Source: Desulfofustis sp.
GTDB taxonomy: Bacteria; Desulfobacterota; Desulfobulbia; Desulfobulbales; Desulfocapsaceae
DNA length: 20,567 bases
Reading direction: 5' to 3'
NCBI GenBank assembly: GCA_029287755.1
Contig: JARFQM010000396.1
Location: forward strand, 1-20,567
Each line of letters opens with the position of its first letter. Within the stretch, counting starts at the first letter, position 1. Positions 14,542 through 20,567 of this stretch are shown here, piece after piece. Both the position numbers and the translations under genes were made by a program. The notes below the pieces were generated by a model. The model was not told where the DNA came from, made no database searches, and saw nothing but the letters and a program-made list of their open reading frames with translations.

Positions 14542-15711
14542 ATGGTGAACAATTCAGACGCATATCTCGAGGTCGGCTCGGCCGGAGTGGCGGAGAAGCA
14601 GTTCTTTACCTATGCCGAGCCGCCCGACCAGATGATCCTGGAGAGCGGCGCCAGTCTCGGGCCCATCACCATCGCCTACGAAACCTGGGGAAAACTTTCA
14701 GCCAAGCGGGACAACGCCGTGCTGGTGGCCCACGCCTTCTCAGGCGACTCCCATGCAGCCGGTTTCTATCCCGATGACCCGGAGGGCGCCAAACCGGGTT
14801 GGTGGGACTCCATGATCGGGCCCGGAAAAGGGCTCGACACGGACAAATATTTCGTCATCTGCGCCAATATCCTGGGCGGCTGCATGGGTACCACCGGCCC
14901 TTCTTCGATTAACCCGGAGACCGGTGCGCCCTTCGGCCTCGATTTTCCGATGATGACCGTGGGCGACATTATCGAATCGCAAAAAGCACTGCTCGACCAT
15001 CTGGGAATCTCCTCGCTGCATACGGTGGTAGGCGGTTCGGTGGGAGGGATGCAGGTGCTGGAATGGTGCGTGCGTTACCCGGATCTGGTCCGCTCCGCCA
15101 TACCCATCGCCACGACCATGCGTCATTCGGCCCTGGCCATAGCCTTCAACGAAGTGGCACGGCAGGCCATCATGGTCGATCCCAAATGGAACAGAGGCAA
15201 CTACTACGACTCCGAAAAACCCGATCTGGGCCTGTCGGTGGCCCGCATGATCGGCCACGTAACCTACCTGTCCGACGAGGCCATGCGCCGTAAATTCGGC
15301 CGCAAGCTGCAGAACAAGGCGAACTTTTCCTACGGATTTGACGTCGACTTCATGGTCGAAAGTTATCTGCGCTACCAGGGTTCCAAGTTCGTCAAGCGTT
15401 TCGATGCCAACTCGGTACTCTACATCACCAAGGCGGCAGACTATTTCGATCTGGTCAACAGGGAGCCGCCGGCCAAGTCGATCCAGGACATCCGCGGGAT
15501 GGAGATAAAGTTTTTGGTAATCAGTTACACGTCCGACTGGCTCTATCCCACCTACCAGGCAAAAGAACTCATCCAGGCCCTGAAACGGGCCGACCTCGAC
15601 GTCAGCTTCTGTGAAATCGAGGCCGACTGTGGGCATGATGCCTTCCTGATACCGGACAAAAGGCTGGGCACCCTGATCGGAGGATTTTTAGATGGTGTTC
15701 CCCGAAACTGA
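14542..15711 (+). CDS. metX: Homoserine O-acetyltransferase
   Basis: A 389-residue alpha/beta-hydrolase-fold enzyme that activates homoserine for sulfur insertion. AHAFSGDSHAAG (63-74), NILGGCMGTTGPSSINP (109-125) and the nucleophile elbow GGSVGGMQ (S166) are characteristic. YTSDWLYP (D332) and DCGHDAFL (H365) complete the triad. Acyl specificity cannot be settled by motif alone, since some MetX-family enzymes are succinyltransferases. The acetyl assignment rests on the neighbouring metY. The last 20 bases overlap the start of metW, indicating coupled translation. Confidence 0.94.
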   Translation: MVNNSDAYLEVGSAGVAEKQFFTYAEPPDQMILESGASLGPITIAYETWGKLSAKRDNAVLVAHAFSGDSHAAGFYPDDPEGAKPGWWDSMIGPGKGLDTDKYFVICANILGGCMGTTGPSSINPETGAPFGLDFPMMTVGDIIESQKALLDHLGISSLHTVVGGSVGGMQVLEWCVRYPDLVRSAIPIATTMRHSALAIAFNEVARQAIMVDPKWNRGNYYDSEKPDLGLSVARMIGHVTYLSDEAMRRKFGRKLQNKANFSYGFDVDFMVESYLRYQGSKFVKRFDANSVLYITKAADYFDLVNREPPAKSIQDIRGMEIKFLVISYTSDWLYPTYQAKELIQALKRADLDVSFCEIEADCGHDAFLIPDKRLGTLIGGFLDGVPRN

Positions 15712-16318
15712 GCACATGCGTTTTGATCTGCAGGTCATCGCCTCCTGGATCGATCCAGGGTCGAGGGTGCTTGACCTGGGCTGCGGTCACGGTGAGCTGC
15801 TGGCCTGGCTCCATGTTCACAAGCAAGTCAGCGGGGTCGGCATCGAGCAGGACGAAGAGAAAGCCGCCTACTGCATCGCCAACGGGCTGAGCGTCCTGCA
15901 GGGGGACTTCAACGACGAGGTGGACGACTACCCGGACAAGCGCTTCGACTATGTAATTCTCAGCCAGACCCTGCAGCAGGTCTACGAACCGGCAAGGCTG
16001 CTCTATTCCTTGTCCAGGATCGGCCGGCGGTTCATCGTCAGTTTCCCCAACTTCAGCCATTATTCGATACGATTCCAGCTGCTGCTCAAAGGTATGGCCC
16101 CCAAGAGTGAAGAACTTCCCTACAACTGGTACGATACCCCGAACATCCGGGTCATCACCCTGAAGGATTTCAAAAATTTTGCCAGGGATGTCGGCTACCG
16201 CATCGTTGAGGAAACGGCAATCAAAACAGATCATCACGCCAATTATGGCAGCGTGGTAAAATCGTTGAGCAATCTCAGGGCAACCTACGGAATTTTCATG
16301 ATCGAGAAAGAGGCCTGA
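15692..16318 (+). CDS. metW: MetW, methyltransferase-like partner of MetX
   Basis: A 208-residue class I methyltransferase-fold protein. SRVLDLGCGHGELLAWL (24-40) is the SAM-binding motif I, GIEQDEEKAAYCI supplies the acidic motif II residue, and DYVILSQTLQQV and FPNFSHYSIR are MetW hallmarks. MetW is almost always next to metX in proteobacteria, and in some species it has been reported to form a complex with MetX. A methyl-transfer reaction has not been established to my knowledge. GGAGGA seven bases ahead of 15692 fixes the start inside metX, in another frame (20-base overlap). The next gene starts two bases after its stop. Confidence 0.94.
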   Translation: MVFPETEHMRFDLQVIASWIDPGSRVLDLGCGHGELLAWLHVHKQVSGVGIEQDEEKAAYCIANGLSVLQGDFNDEVDDYPDKRFDYVILSQTLQQVYEPARLLYSLSRIGRRFIVSFPNFSHYSIRFQLLLKGMAPKSEELPYNWYDTPNIRVITLKDFKNFARDVGYRIVEETAIKTDHHANYGSVVKSLSNLRATYGIFMIEKEA

Positions 16319-16320
16319 CC

Positions 16321-17313
16321 ATGAGCACAGAAAACAACACGGTAAAGGAACTCAATGTCACCATGGTGGGTGAACTCTGCGACCATCAGCACGTGAGCGC
16401 CGCCTCCAAGCATCACCTGATTCCGGAAGTGGTTGATAAACTGATGCAATCCTGGAGCACCAAGGATTGCTACGATCACATCAGTCCAGTGGCAATCCCG
16501 TCGCACAAAGCGATCATCGATATCATCAAGCAGGCGCGGCGTATCCTTTTCCCGGGGTATTTCACCTCGGCCAGCCTGCACGCCTCCAACCTGGAATATT
16601 ACATCGGCAAGGAAACCACGGAACTCTACGATAAGCTCTGCGAGCAGATAACCATGGCCATTCGCCATGACTGCCGGCGCCAGGAGAAACCCTGCACCAA
16701 CTGCGAGCAGCGGGCCAGCGAGCTCGCCTACCGTTTGATCACCACTTTACCGGGCATCGCCTCGATCCTGGCCCAGGATATCAGGGCCACCCTGGAAGGT
16801 GATCCTGCCTCCAAGAGTCCCGACGAGGTGATCTTCAGTTACCCGGGACTGCTGGCCATCACCGTTTACCGGCTGGCTCACGAGCTGTACAAACTGCAAG
16901 TGCCGATCATACCAAGAATCATGACCGAGTGGGCCCACGGTGAGACCGGCATCGACATCAACCCCGGAGCCCAGATCGGACCGGGGCTGTGCATCGACCA
17001 CGGCACCGGGGTGGTCATTGGCGAAACCACCATTATCGGCAAAAACGTACGCCTCTACCAGGGCGTCACCCTCGGAGCATTGTCCCTGCCCAAGGATGCC
17101 GTCGAGTCTCTGCGCCATCAAAAACGGCATCCTACCCTGGAAGACGACGTCATCGTCTATTCCAATACCACAATTCTCGGTGGAGATACCGTCATCGGAG
17201 CCGGGTCTGTCATTGGCGGAAATATCTGGCTCACCGAAAGTGTCAGTACCGGCACGAGAGTACTGCTGAAACGACCGGAACTGATCTACCGCAACTCAAA
17301 ACAGCCCCTATGA
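16321..17313 (+). CDS. cysE: Serine O-acetyltransferase, long form
   Basis: A 330-residue enzyme making O-acetylserine from serine and acetyl-CoA. The helical N-terminal half (about 30-190) is longer than the E. coli equivalent (273 residues in total). The left-handed beta-helix half (about 205-310) has hexapeptide repeats: INPGAQIGPGLCIDHGTGVV with the catalytic-type DH (226-227), GETTIIGKNVRLYQGVTLG, and VIGAGSVIGGNIWL. A cysteine cluster in the N-terminal half, C118-x6-C125-x2-C128, is not found in E. coli CysE and might bind metal. The C-terminus is where CysK normally docks; here it ends NSKQPL without the usual final isoleucine. It starts two bases after metW and is followed by cysK 12 bases later. 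Confidence 0.93.
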   Translation: MSTENNTVKELNVTMVGELCDHQHVSAASKHHLIPEVVDKLMQSWSTKDCYDHISPVAIPSHKAIIDIIKQARRILFPGYFTSASLHASNLEYYIGKETTELYDKLCEQITMAIRHDCRRQEKPCTNCEQRASELAYRLITTLPGIASILAQDIRATLEGDPASKSPDEVIFSYPGLLAITVYRLAHELYKLQVPIIPRIMTEWAHGETGIDINPGAQIGPGLCIDHGTGVVIGETTIIGKNVRLYQGVTLGALSLPKDAVESLRHQKRHPTLEDDVIVYSNTTILGGDTVIGAGSVIGGNIWLTESVSTGTRVLLKRPELIYRNSKQPL

Positions 17314-17325
17314 CAGGAGGACATT

Positions 17326-18243
17326 ATGGCTCTTTCACTGACCCAAACCTACGGTTGCACACCGCTGCTGATCCTGCAGCGCCTGGGCAAGGAAACAGGT
17401 GCCATTCTAATGGGTAAACAGGAATCGAGAAACCCGCTGGGCAGCGTCAAATGCCGCATTGCCGTAGCGATGATTGAAGCAGGCATCCGGGACGGCCTGA
17501 TCAACGAAGATACCCTCATCGTCGAACCGACCAGCGGCAACACCGGTATCGGCCTTGCCTTTGTCTGCGCCTCCAAAGGGTTGCGGCTGCTCCTGACCAT
17601 GCCCGACAGTATGAGCGTCGAGCGACGGACCCTGATGACCCACCTCGGGGCCGAACTGATACTGACACCGGCAGCTGAAGGTATAAAAGGGTCGATCGCC
17701 AAGGCCGAGGCGATCCTGGCCGAAAACGACAATAGTTTCATGCCCAACCAGTTTACCAACCCGGCCAATCCGGAGGTCCACAGGAAGAGCACCGCCGAGG
17801 AAAACTGGCTTGACACCGACGGCAAGATCGACATCTTCATCGCCGGTGTCGGCACCGGCGGTACCATCACCGGGGTTTCAGAAGTACTTAAAGAGCGCAA
17901 GCCGACACTGCACACGATCGCCGTAGAGCCGGCCAACTCGCCAGTGCTTTCCGGAGGCACCCACAGCCCGCACAAGATTCAGGGGATTGGCGCGGGCTTC
18001 GTGCCCGAAGTGCTCAACACGGACATCCTCGACGAGGTCATAACCGTCACCAATGAAGACGCCTTCGAGACCGCCAGGCTGCTGGCCAGCAAAGAGGGCA
18101 TCTTCTGCGGTATTTCATCAGGGGCTGCCGGATGGGCGGCGCTGCAGGTTGCCGCCAGACCGGAAAACAAGGGCAAGAACATCGTCTTCATCATGCCCGA
18201 CACCGGCGAGCGCTATCTGAGCACCGATCTGATCAGCAGTTGA
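17326..18243 (+). CDS. cysK: Cysteine synthase (O-acetylserine sulfhydrylase)
   Basis: A 305-residue fold-type II PLP enzyme that forms cysteine from O-acetylserine and sulfide. YGCTPLL begins the conserved core. K42 in [11 protein letters not shown] is the Schiff-base lysine, PTSGNTG (68-74) is the substrate loop, GTGGTITG binds the phosphate, and [16 protein letters not shown] and [11 protein letters not shown] end the fold. CAGGAGGACATT precedes the ATG. It is the last gene of the operon and uses the product of the gene before it. CysM-type specificity for other sulfur donors cannot be excluded by motif, but length and the terminal GERYLST fit CysK. Confidence 0.95.
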   Translation: MALSLTQTYGCTPLLILQRLGKETGAILMGKQESRNPLGSVKCRIAVAMIEAGIRDGLINEDTLIVEPTSGNTGIGLAFVCASKGLRLLLTMPDSMSVERRTLMTHLGAELILTPAAEGIKGSIAKAEAILAENDNSFMPNQFTNPANPEVHRKSTAEENWLDTDGKIDIFIAGVGTGGTITGVSEVLKERKPTLHTIAVEPANSPVLSGGTHSPHKIQGIGAGFVPEVLNTDILDEVITVTNEDAFETARLLASKEGIFCGISSGAAGWAALQVAARPENKGKNIVFIMPDTGERYLSTDLISS

Positions 18244-18278
18244 TAAGCGGGACTGAAGCGCTCACCAGACCCCGCTTA
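18244..18278. terminator. Inverted repeat between convergent cysK and amrS
   Basis: TAAGCGGG (18244-18251) and CCCGCTTA (18271-18278) form a perfect 8-bp stem with a 19-base loop, starting at the cysK stop and reaching into the last codons of amrS. No T-tract follows. It may slow or end transcription from cysK, but it is not a classic intrinsic terminator. Confidence 0.35.
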
Positions 18279-19266
18279 GTGAGGTGTTGCAGAACGGACA
18301 GCTGCCTTGGGCGAGTAAATTCTCCCGCACCGTAAACCCGTGGCGGTGAATGACCGTTTTCGCGCAGGCCGGGCAGCCGGTATCCTCTCCGCCGCCGCCG
18401 TGGACGTTGCCAATGTAGACGTGGCGCAGCCCCGCAGCATGGCCGATGTCCCTGGCTCTGTTCAGGACCTGGGAGGGGGTCGGGAGTCGATCGGTCATTT
18501 TATAGGTGGGCCTGAAGGCCGACACATGCCAGGGCAGGGCCGGGTCCACTGAACAGATGAAGGCGGCGAGGCGCTGCAGCTCTTCTTCTGAATCGTTTAG
18601 TTCCGGAATCACCAGAGTAGTCGCCTCCACCCAGACCCCCCGGTCCCGGAAATATCTGACATTGTCCAGCACCTGCTGGAGGCTGCCCCCGCAGATCGAC
18701 CTGTAGAACTCCTCGGAAAATGCTTTTATATCGATATTGATGCCGTCCAGCACCTGCACCAGCGCAGCGGCCGCATCTGAACTCATGTAGCCATTCGAGA
18801 CAAAGACATTTTTCAACCCCTGGCGCTGGGCCAGTTCTGCGCACTCGTAGGCAAACTCGAAAAACACGGTGGGCTCCGAATAAGTGTAGCTGATTGAGGC
18901 GCACCCCGCCATCCTGGCGGTTTCTACGATGTTTTCGGGCTCCTTTCTGAGATGCGGAATCCGCTGCACCTGCGGTCCCGCCTGCGAGAGCGAATAGTTC
19001 TGGCAATGCAGGCACTTGAAATTGCAGCCCACGGTGGCGATCGAATAGGTCAGCGATCCGGGCAGAAAATGAAAGAGCGGCTTCTTCTCGATGGGGTCGA
19101 CATGTTCCGCCGACACCTTGCCGAAGGAAAGCGTGTAAAGTACACCGTCGCGGTTCTCCCTGACCCCGCAGATGCCCCTGCGCTTGTTTTTTATGCGGCA
19201 GTGATGCGCACACAGCCCACAGGTCACCGTATCCCCGTCTGATTGATAGAAGCGCGCCTCTTTCAT
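18262..19266 (-). CDS. amrS: AmmeMemoRadiSam-type radical SAM enzyme (AmrS)
   Basis: A 334-residue radical SAM protein. It has an N-terminal cysteine set CGLCAHHC (C16, C19, C23) with GICG (C33). The radical SAM cluster motif follows at VGCNFKCLHCQN (C81, C85, C88), preceded by EKKPLFHFLPGS. SNGYMSS and GINIDIKAFSEEFYRSICGG are typical of AmrS. The C-terminal extension CPAC...CPFC (about 298-327) looks like a small metal-binding knot. The family is named for frequent clustering with AMMECR1 and MEMO1 homologues, neither of which is in this window; the reaction is not firmly known to me. Its ATG overlaps the bpt stop by four bases (ATGA), so the two are translationally coupled. Confidence 0.9.
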   Translation of the reverse strand: MKEARFYQSDGDTVTCGLCAHHCRIKNKRRGICGVRENRDGVLYTLSFGKVSAEHVDPIEKKPLFHFLPGSLTYSIATVGCNFKCLHCQNYSLSQAGPQVQRIPHLRKEPENIVETARMAGCASISYTYSEPTVFFEFAYECAELAQRQGLKNVFVSNGYMSSDAAAALVQVLDGINIDIKAFSEEFYRSICGGSLQQVLDNVRYFRDRGVWVEATTLVIPELNDSEEELQRLAAFICSVDPALPWHVSAFRPTYKMTDRLPTPSQVLNRARDIGHAAGLRHVYIGNVHGGGGEDTGCPACAKTVIHRHGFTVRENLLAQGSCPFCNTSLSGVW

Positions 19267-20000
19267 CTGACCATTTCCCAGCTGTCGTTCTTGCGCAGGT
19301 AGCAGGGTTTAAACTGGGTTTTGTAGTGCATCCCCGACACGTCCTCAATGTAGTAGCCCAGGTAGAGGTACTGAATATTTTTCTGCCGGCAGAAATCAAT
19401 CATGGTGAGGATATTGAAAGTACCAAGGCTGCGGGCCGCTTCGCTGGTGTCGAAATAAAAATAGACCGCATTCATCCAGTTTTCACCTATATCGATAATG
19501 CCGTTGCCCAATAGACGGCCGTCCTTGCGGTAGTGGAGTTCGAGCGAGGTGACGATATGGTTGAGAAAAAACCCCGAATAATAGCCCAGCGCGGTGTTGT
19601 TCTTCTGCGGGTATCGACTGGTAAGAAAATGTTCGCAAAGATCGAGATTTTCCTCGCTCATCTGGACCGAATTGAAATGCACGGAGAGATCGCTGTTTTT
19701 CTTAAGAGTACGGCGTTGATTTCTGTTGGGCTTGAATTCTGCCGGATGCAGTCTGATCGGTACACATCGTCGGCAATCCACGCAGCGCATTGTATAGAGG
19801 CTGTTGCCGTTACGCCGGTAACCGGCGGCCAGAAACAGCTCCATGATACGATCGGTGATGGGCCCGAACAGGGCCTGGTAAAAGGTCGCCGTATAGGGAA
19901 GCTGGTAGGGGCATTCCATCGACATGTTGATGAAATAGCGGTCCAGCCTGCTCTGCAGCCTGGCAAATTCAAGCTCGCACTGGCGATCGTACATCGACAT
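19263..20000 (-). CDS. bpt: Bacterial aspartate/glutamate leucyltransferase (arginyl-tRNA-protein transferase family, Bpt/Ate)
   Basis: A 245-residue aminoacyl-tRNA-protein transferase. Bpt enzymes attach leucine from Leu-tRNA to proteins with N-terminal Asp or Glu, marking them for ClpS/ClpAP degradation. MECPYQLPYTA near the N-terminus and MRCVDCRRCVPIRL (two CxxC-like spaced cysteines) fit the N-terminal domain. FKPNRNQRRTLKKN joins the domains, and GTFNILTMIDFCRQKNIQYLYLGYYIED with MHYKTQFKP belongs to the GNAT-like C-terminal domain. Leucyl rather than arginyl specificity is inferred from the bacterial subfamily. The start is uncertain: ATG at 20000 or 19994 is preferred over a GTG at 20018 whose ribosome-binding site would be too close. 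It begins 23 bases after gdhA. Confidence 0.9.
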   Translation of the reverse strand: MSMYDRQCELEFARLQSRLDRYFINMSMECPYQLPYTATFYQALFGPITDRIMELFLAAGYRRNGNSLYTMRCVDCRRCVPIRLHPAEFKPNRNQRRTLKKNSDLSVHFNSVQMSEENLDLCEHFLTSRYPQKNNTALGYYSGFFLNHIVTSLELHYRKDGRLLGNGIIDIGENWMNAVYFYFDTSEAARSLGTFNILTMIDFCRQKNIQYLYLGYYIEDVSGMHYKTQFKPCYLRKNDSWEMVR

Positions 20001-20023
20001 TGGCGCCCCCGACCCCACGTCCT

Positions 20024-20567
20024 TTACACGAGTCCCTGGTCGAGCATGGCGTTGACCACTTTAATGAACCCGGCGATGTTGGCCCCGATCACATAATTAC
20101 CATCCGCGCCGTAGCTGCCGGCGGCATCGATACAGGTGCGGTGAATCGACTCCATGATATGCTTCAGGCGACTGTCCACCTCCTCGCGGGGCCAGGCCAG
20201 GCGCATCGAGTTCTGGGCCATCTCCAGGCCGGACACGGCTACGCCACCGGCATTGGCCGCTTTGCCGGGGCCATACAGAATCTTGTTGTCGATGAACAGA
20301 TCGACCGCCTCAGGAGTGGACGGCATGTTGGCCCCTTCACTGACCAGATAGACACCGTTGGCCAGCAAATTGGCCGCGTCCTTGTCGTTGATTTCGTTCT
20401 GGGTTGCAGCCGGGAAGGCGCAGTCGGCCCGATGGTCCCACAGGGGATTGTGATCAAGGGCAGGATCGACCGCAGTATACACGGCATGGGGATAGGCATT
20501 CAGGTAGTCGCTGATCCTGCCCCGCCTGATATTTTTCAGGTCCATGACAAAGTCGAGCCTTTCCCTG
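20024..20567 (-). CDS. gdhA: Glutamate dehydrogenase, C-terminal part (5' end beyond window)
   Basis: The reading frame stays open to the right edge, so about 181 C-terminal residues are visible. ADCAFPAATQNEIN, VSEGANMPSTPEAVDLF, GPGKAANAGGVAVSGLEMAQNS and NYVIGANIAGFIKVVNAMLDQG match the NADP-type hexameric glutamate dehydrogenase of E. coli closely. The enzyme interconverts glutamate with 2-oxoglutarate and ammonium. The catalytic lysine and the first part of the nucleotide fold lie outside the window. Its stop codon is 23 bases before bpt on the same strand, so gdhA-bpt-amrS may form one transcript. Confidence 0.95.
   Translation of the reverse strand, partial: RERLDFVMDLKNIRRGRISDYLNAYPHAVYTAVDPALDHNPLWDHRADCAFPAATQNEINDKDAANLLANGVYLVSEGANMPSTPEAVDLFIDNKILYGPGKAANAGGVAVSGLEMAQNSMRLAWPREEVDSRLKHIMESIHRTCIDAAGSYGADGNYVIGANIAGFIKVVNAMLDQGLV

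Noticed and set aside
1..20567. CRISPR array, insertion sequence, phage or defence island
   Set aside because: No regularly spaced repeats, transposase, integrase, toxin-antitoxin or nuclease-helicase genes were seen; nearly all genes are housekeeping metabolism.

Overview
This window reads as ordinary chromosomal DNA from a Gram-negative bacterium. It is probably a deltaproteobacterium (Desulfobacterota, perhaps Desulfobulbales-like). That placement is inferred from gene content: metX-metW followed by a long-form serine acetyltransferase, an Elp3-like radical SAM gene near rnc, an AmrS-type radical SAM enzyme beside a bacterial leucyl/arginyl-transferase, and a proteobacterial-type glutamate-cysteine ligase. 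No 16S gene or other phylogenetic marker is present. The first ~4.7 kb looks more A+T-rich, by eye, than the rest.

Layout, left to right. (1) 1-79: the N-terminus of an opine/octopine-dehydrogenase-like protein runs off the left edge on the minus strand. (2) 80-449: no intact gene, but an ORF-like stretch broken at homopolymers. (3) 450-2084 (-): a PAS-PAS-SpoIIE/PP2C phosphatase. (4) 2085-2522: a gap with a possible 50-residue ORF and a small palindrome. (5) 2523-5360: a glutathione module, with gshA (-) divergent from a GFA-family zinc protein and a YfcG-like glutathione transferase (+). (6) 5450-6541 (-): a LeuB-family dehydrogenase, and 6785-7795 (-): an Elp3-like radical SAM protein. (7) 8056-8685 (+): an NAD(P)-binding atypical SDR. 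(8) 8802-9524 (-): RNase III. (9) 9589-9664 (+): tRNA-Cys with a recognisable promoter and a perfect 17-bp terminator hairpin. (10) 9786-12278 (-): glycogen phosphorylase. (11) 12614-18243 (+): a membrane-anchored TPR protein followed by metY, metX, metW, cysE and cysK, closely spaced and probably one operon. (12) 18262-20567 (-): gdhA (partial), bpt and amrS, closely packed.

The clearest functional unit is the sulfur-assimilation operon. MetX acetylates homoserine (MetW is its usual partner) and MetY inserts sulfide to give homocysteine. CysE acetylates serine and CysK inserts sulfide to give cysteine. Both branches use free sulfide. Glutathione synthesis (gshA) consumes cysteine, and a tRNA-Cys gene lies in the same window, but these are separate transcription units and no coordination can be shown.

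I did not find a convincing new multi-gene system. The observations most worth a second look are an RNase III whose second metal-site aspartate is a cysteine, a cysteine cluster in the N-terminal half of the serine acetyltransferase, the Bpt-AmrS translational coupling without AmrS's usual partners, and two short unannotated reading frames in the A+T-rich left end.
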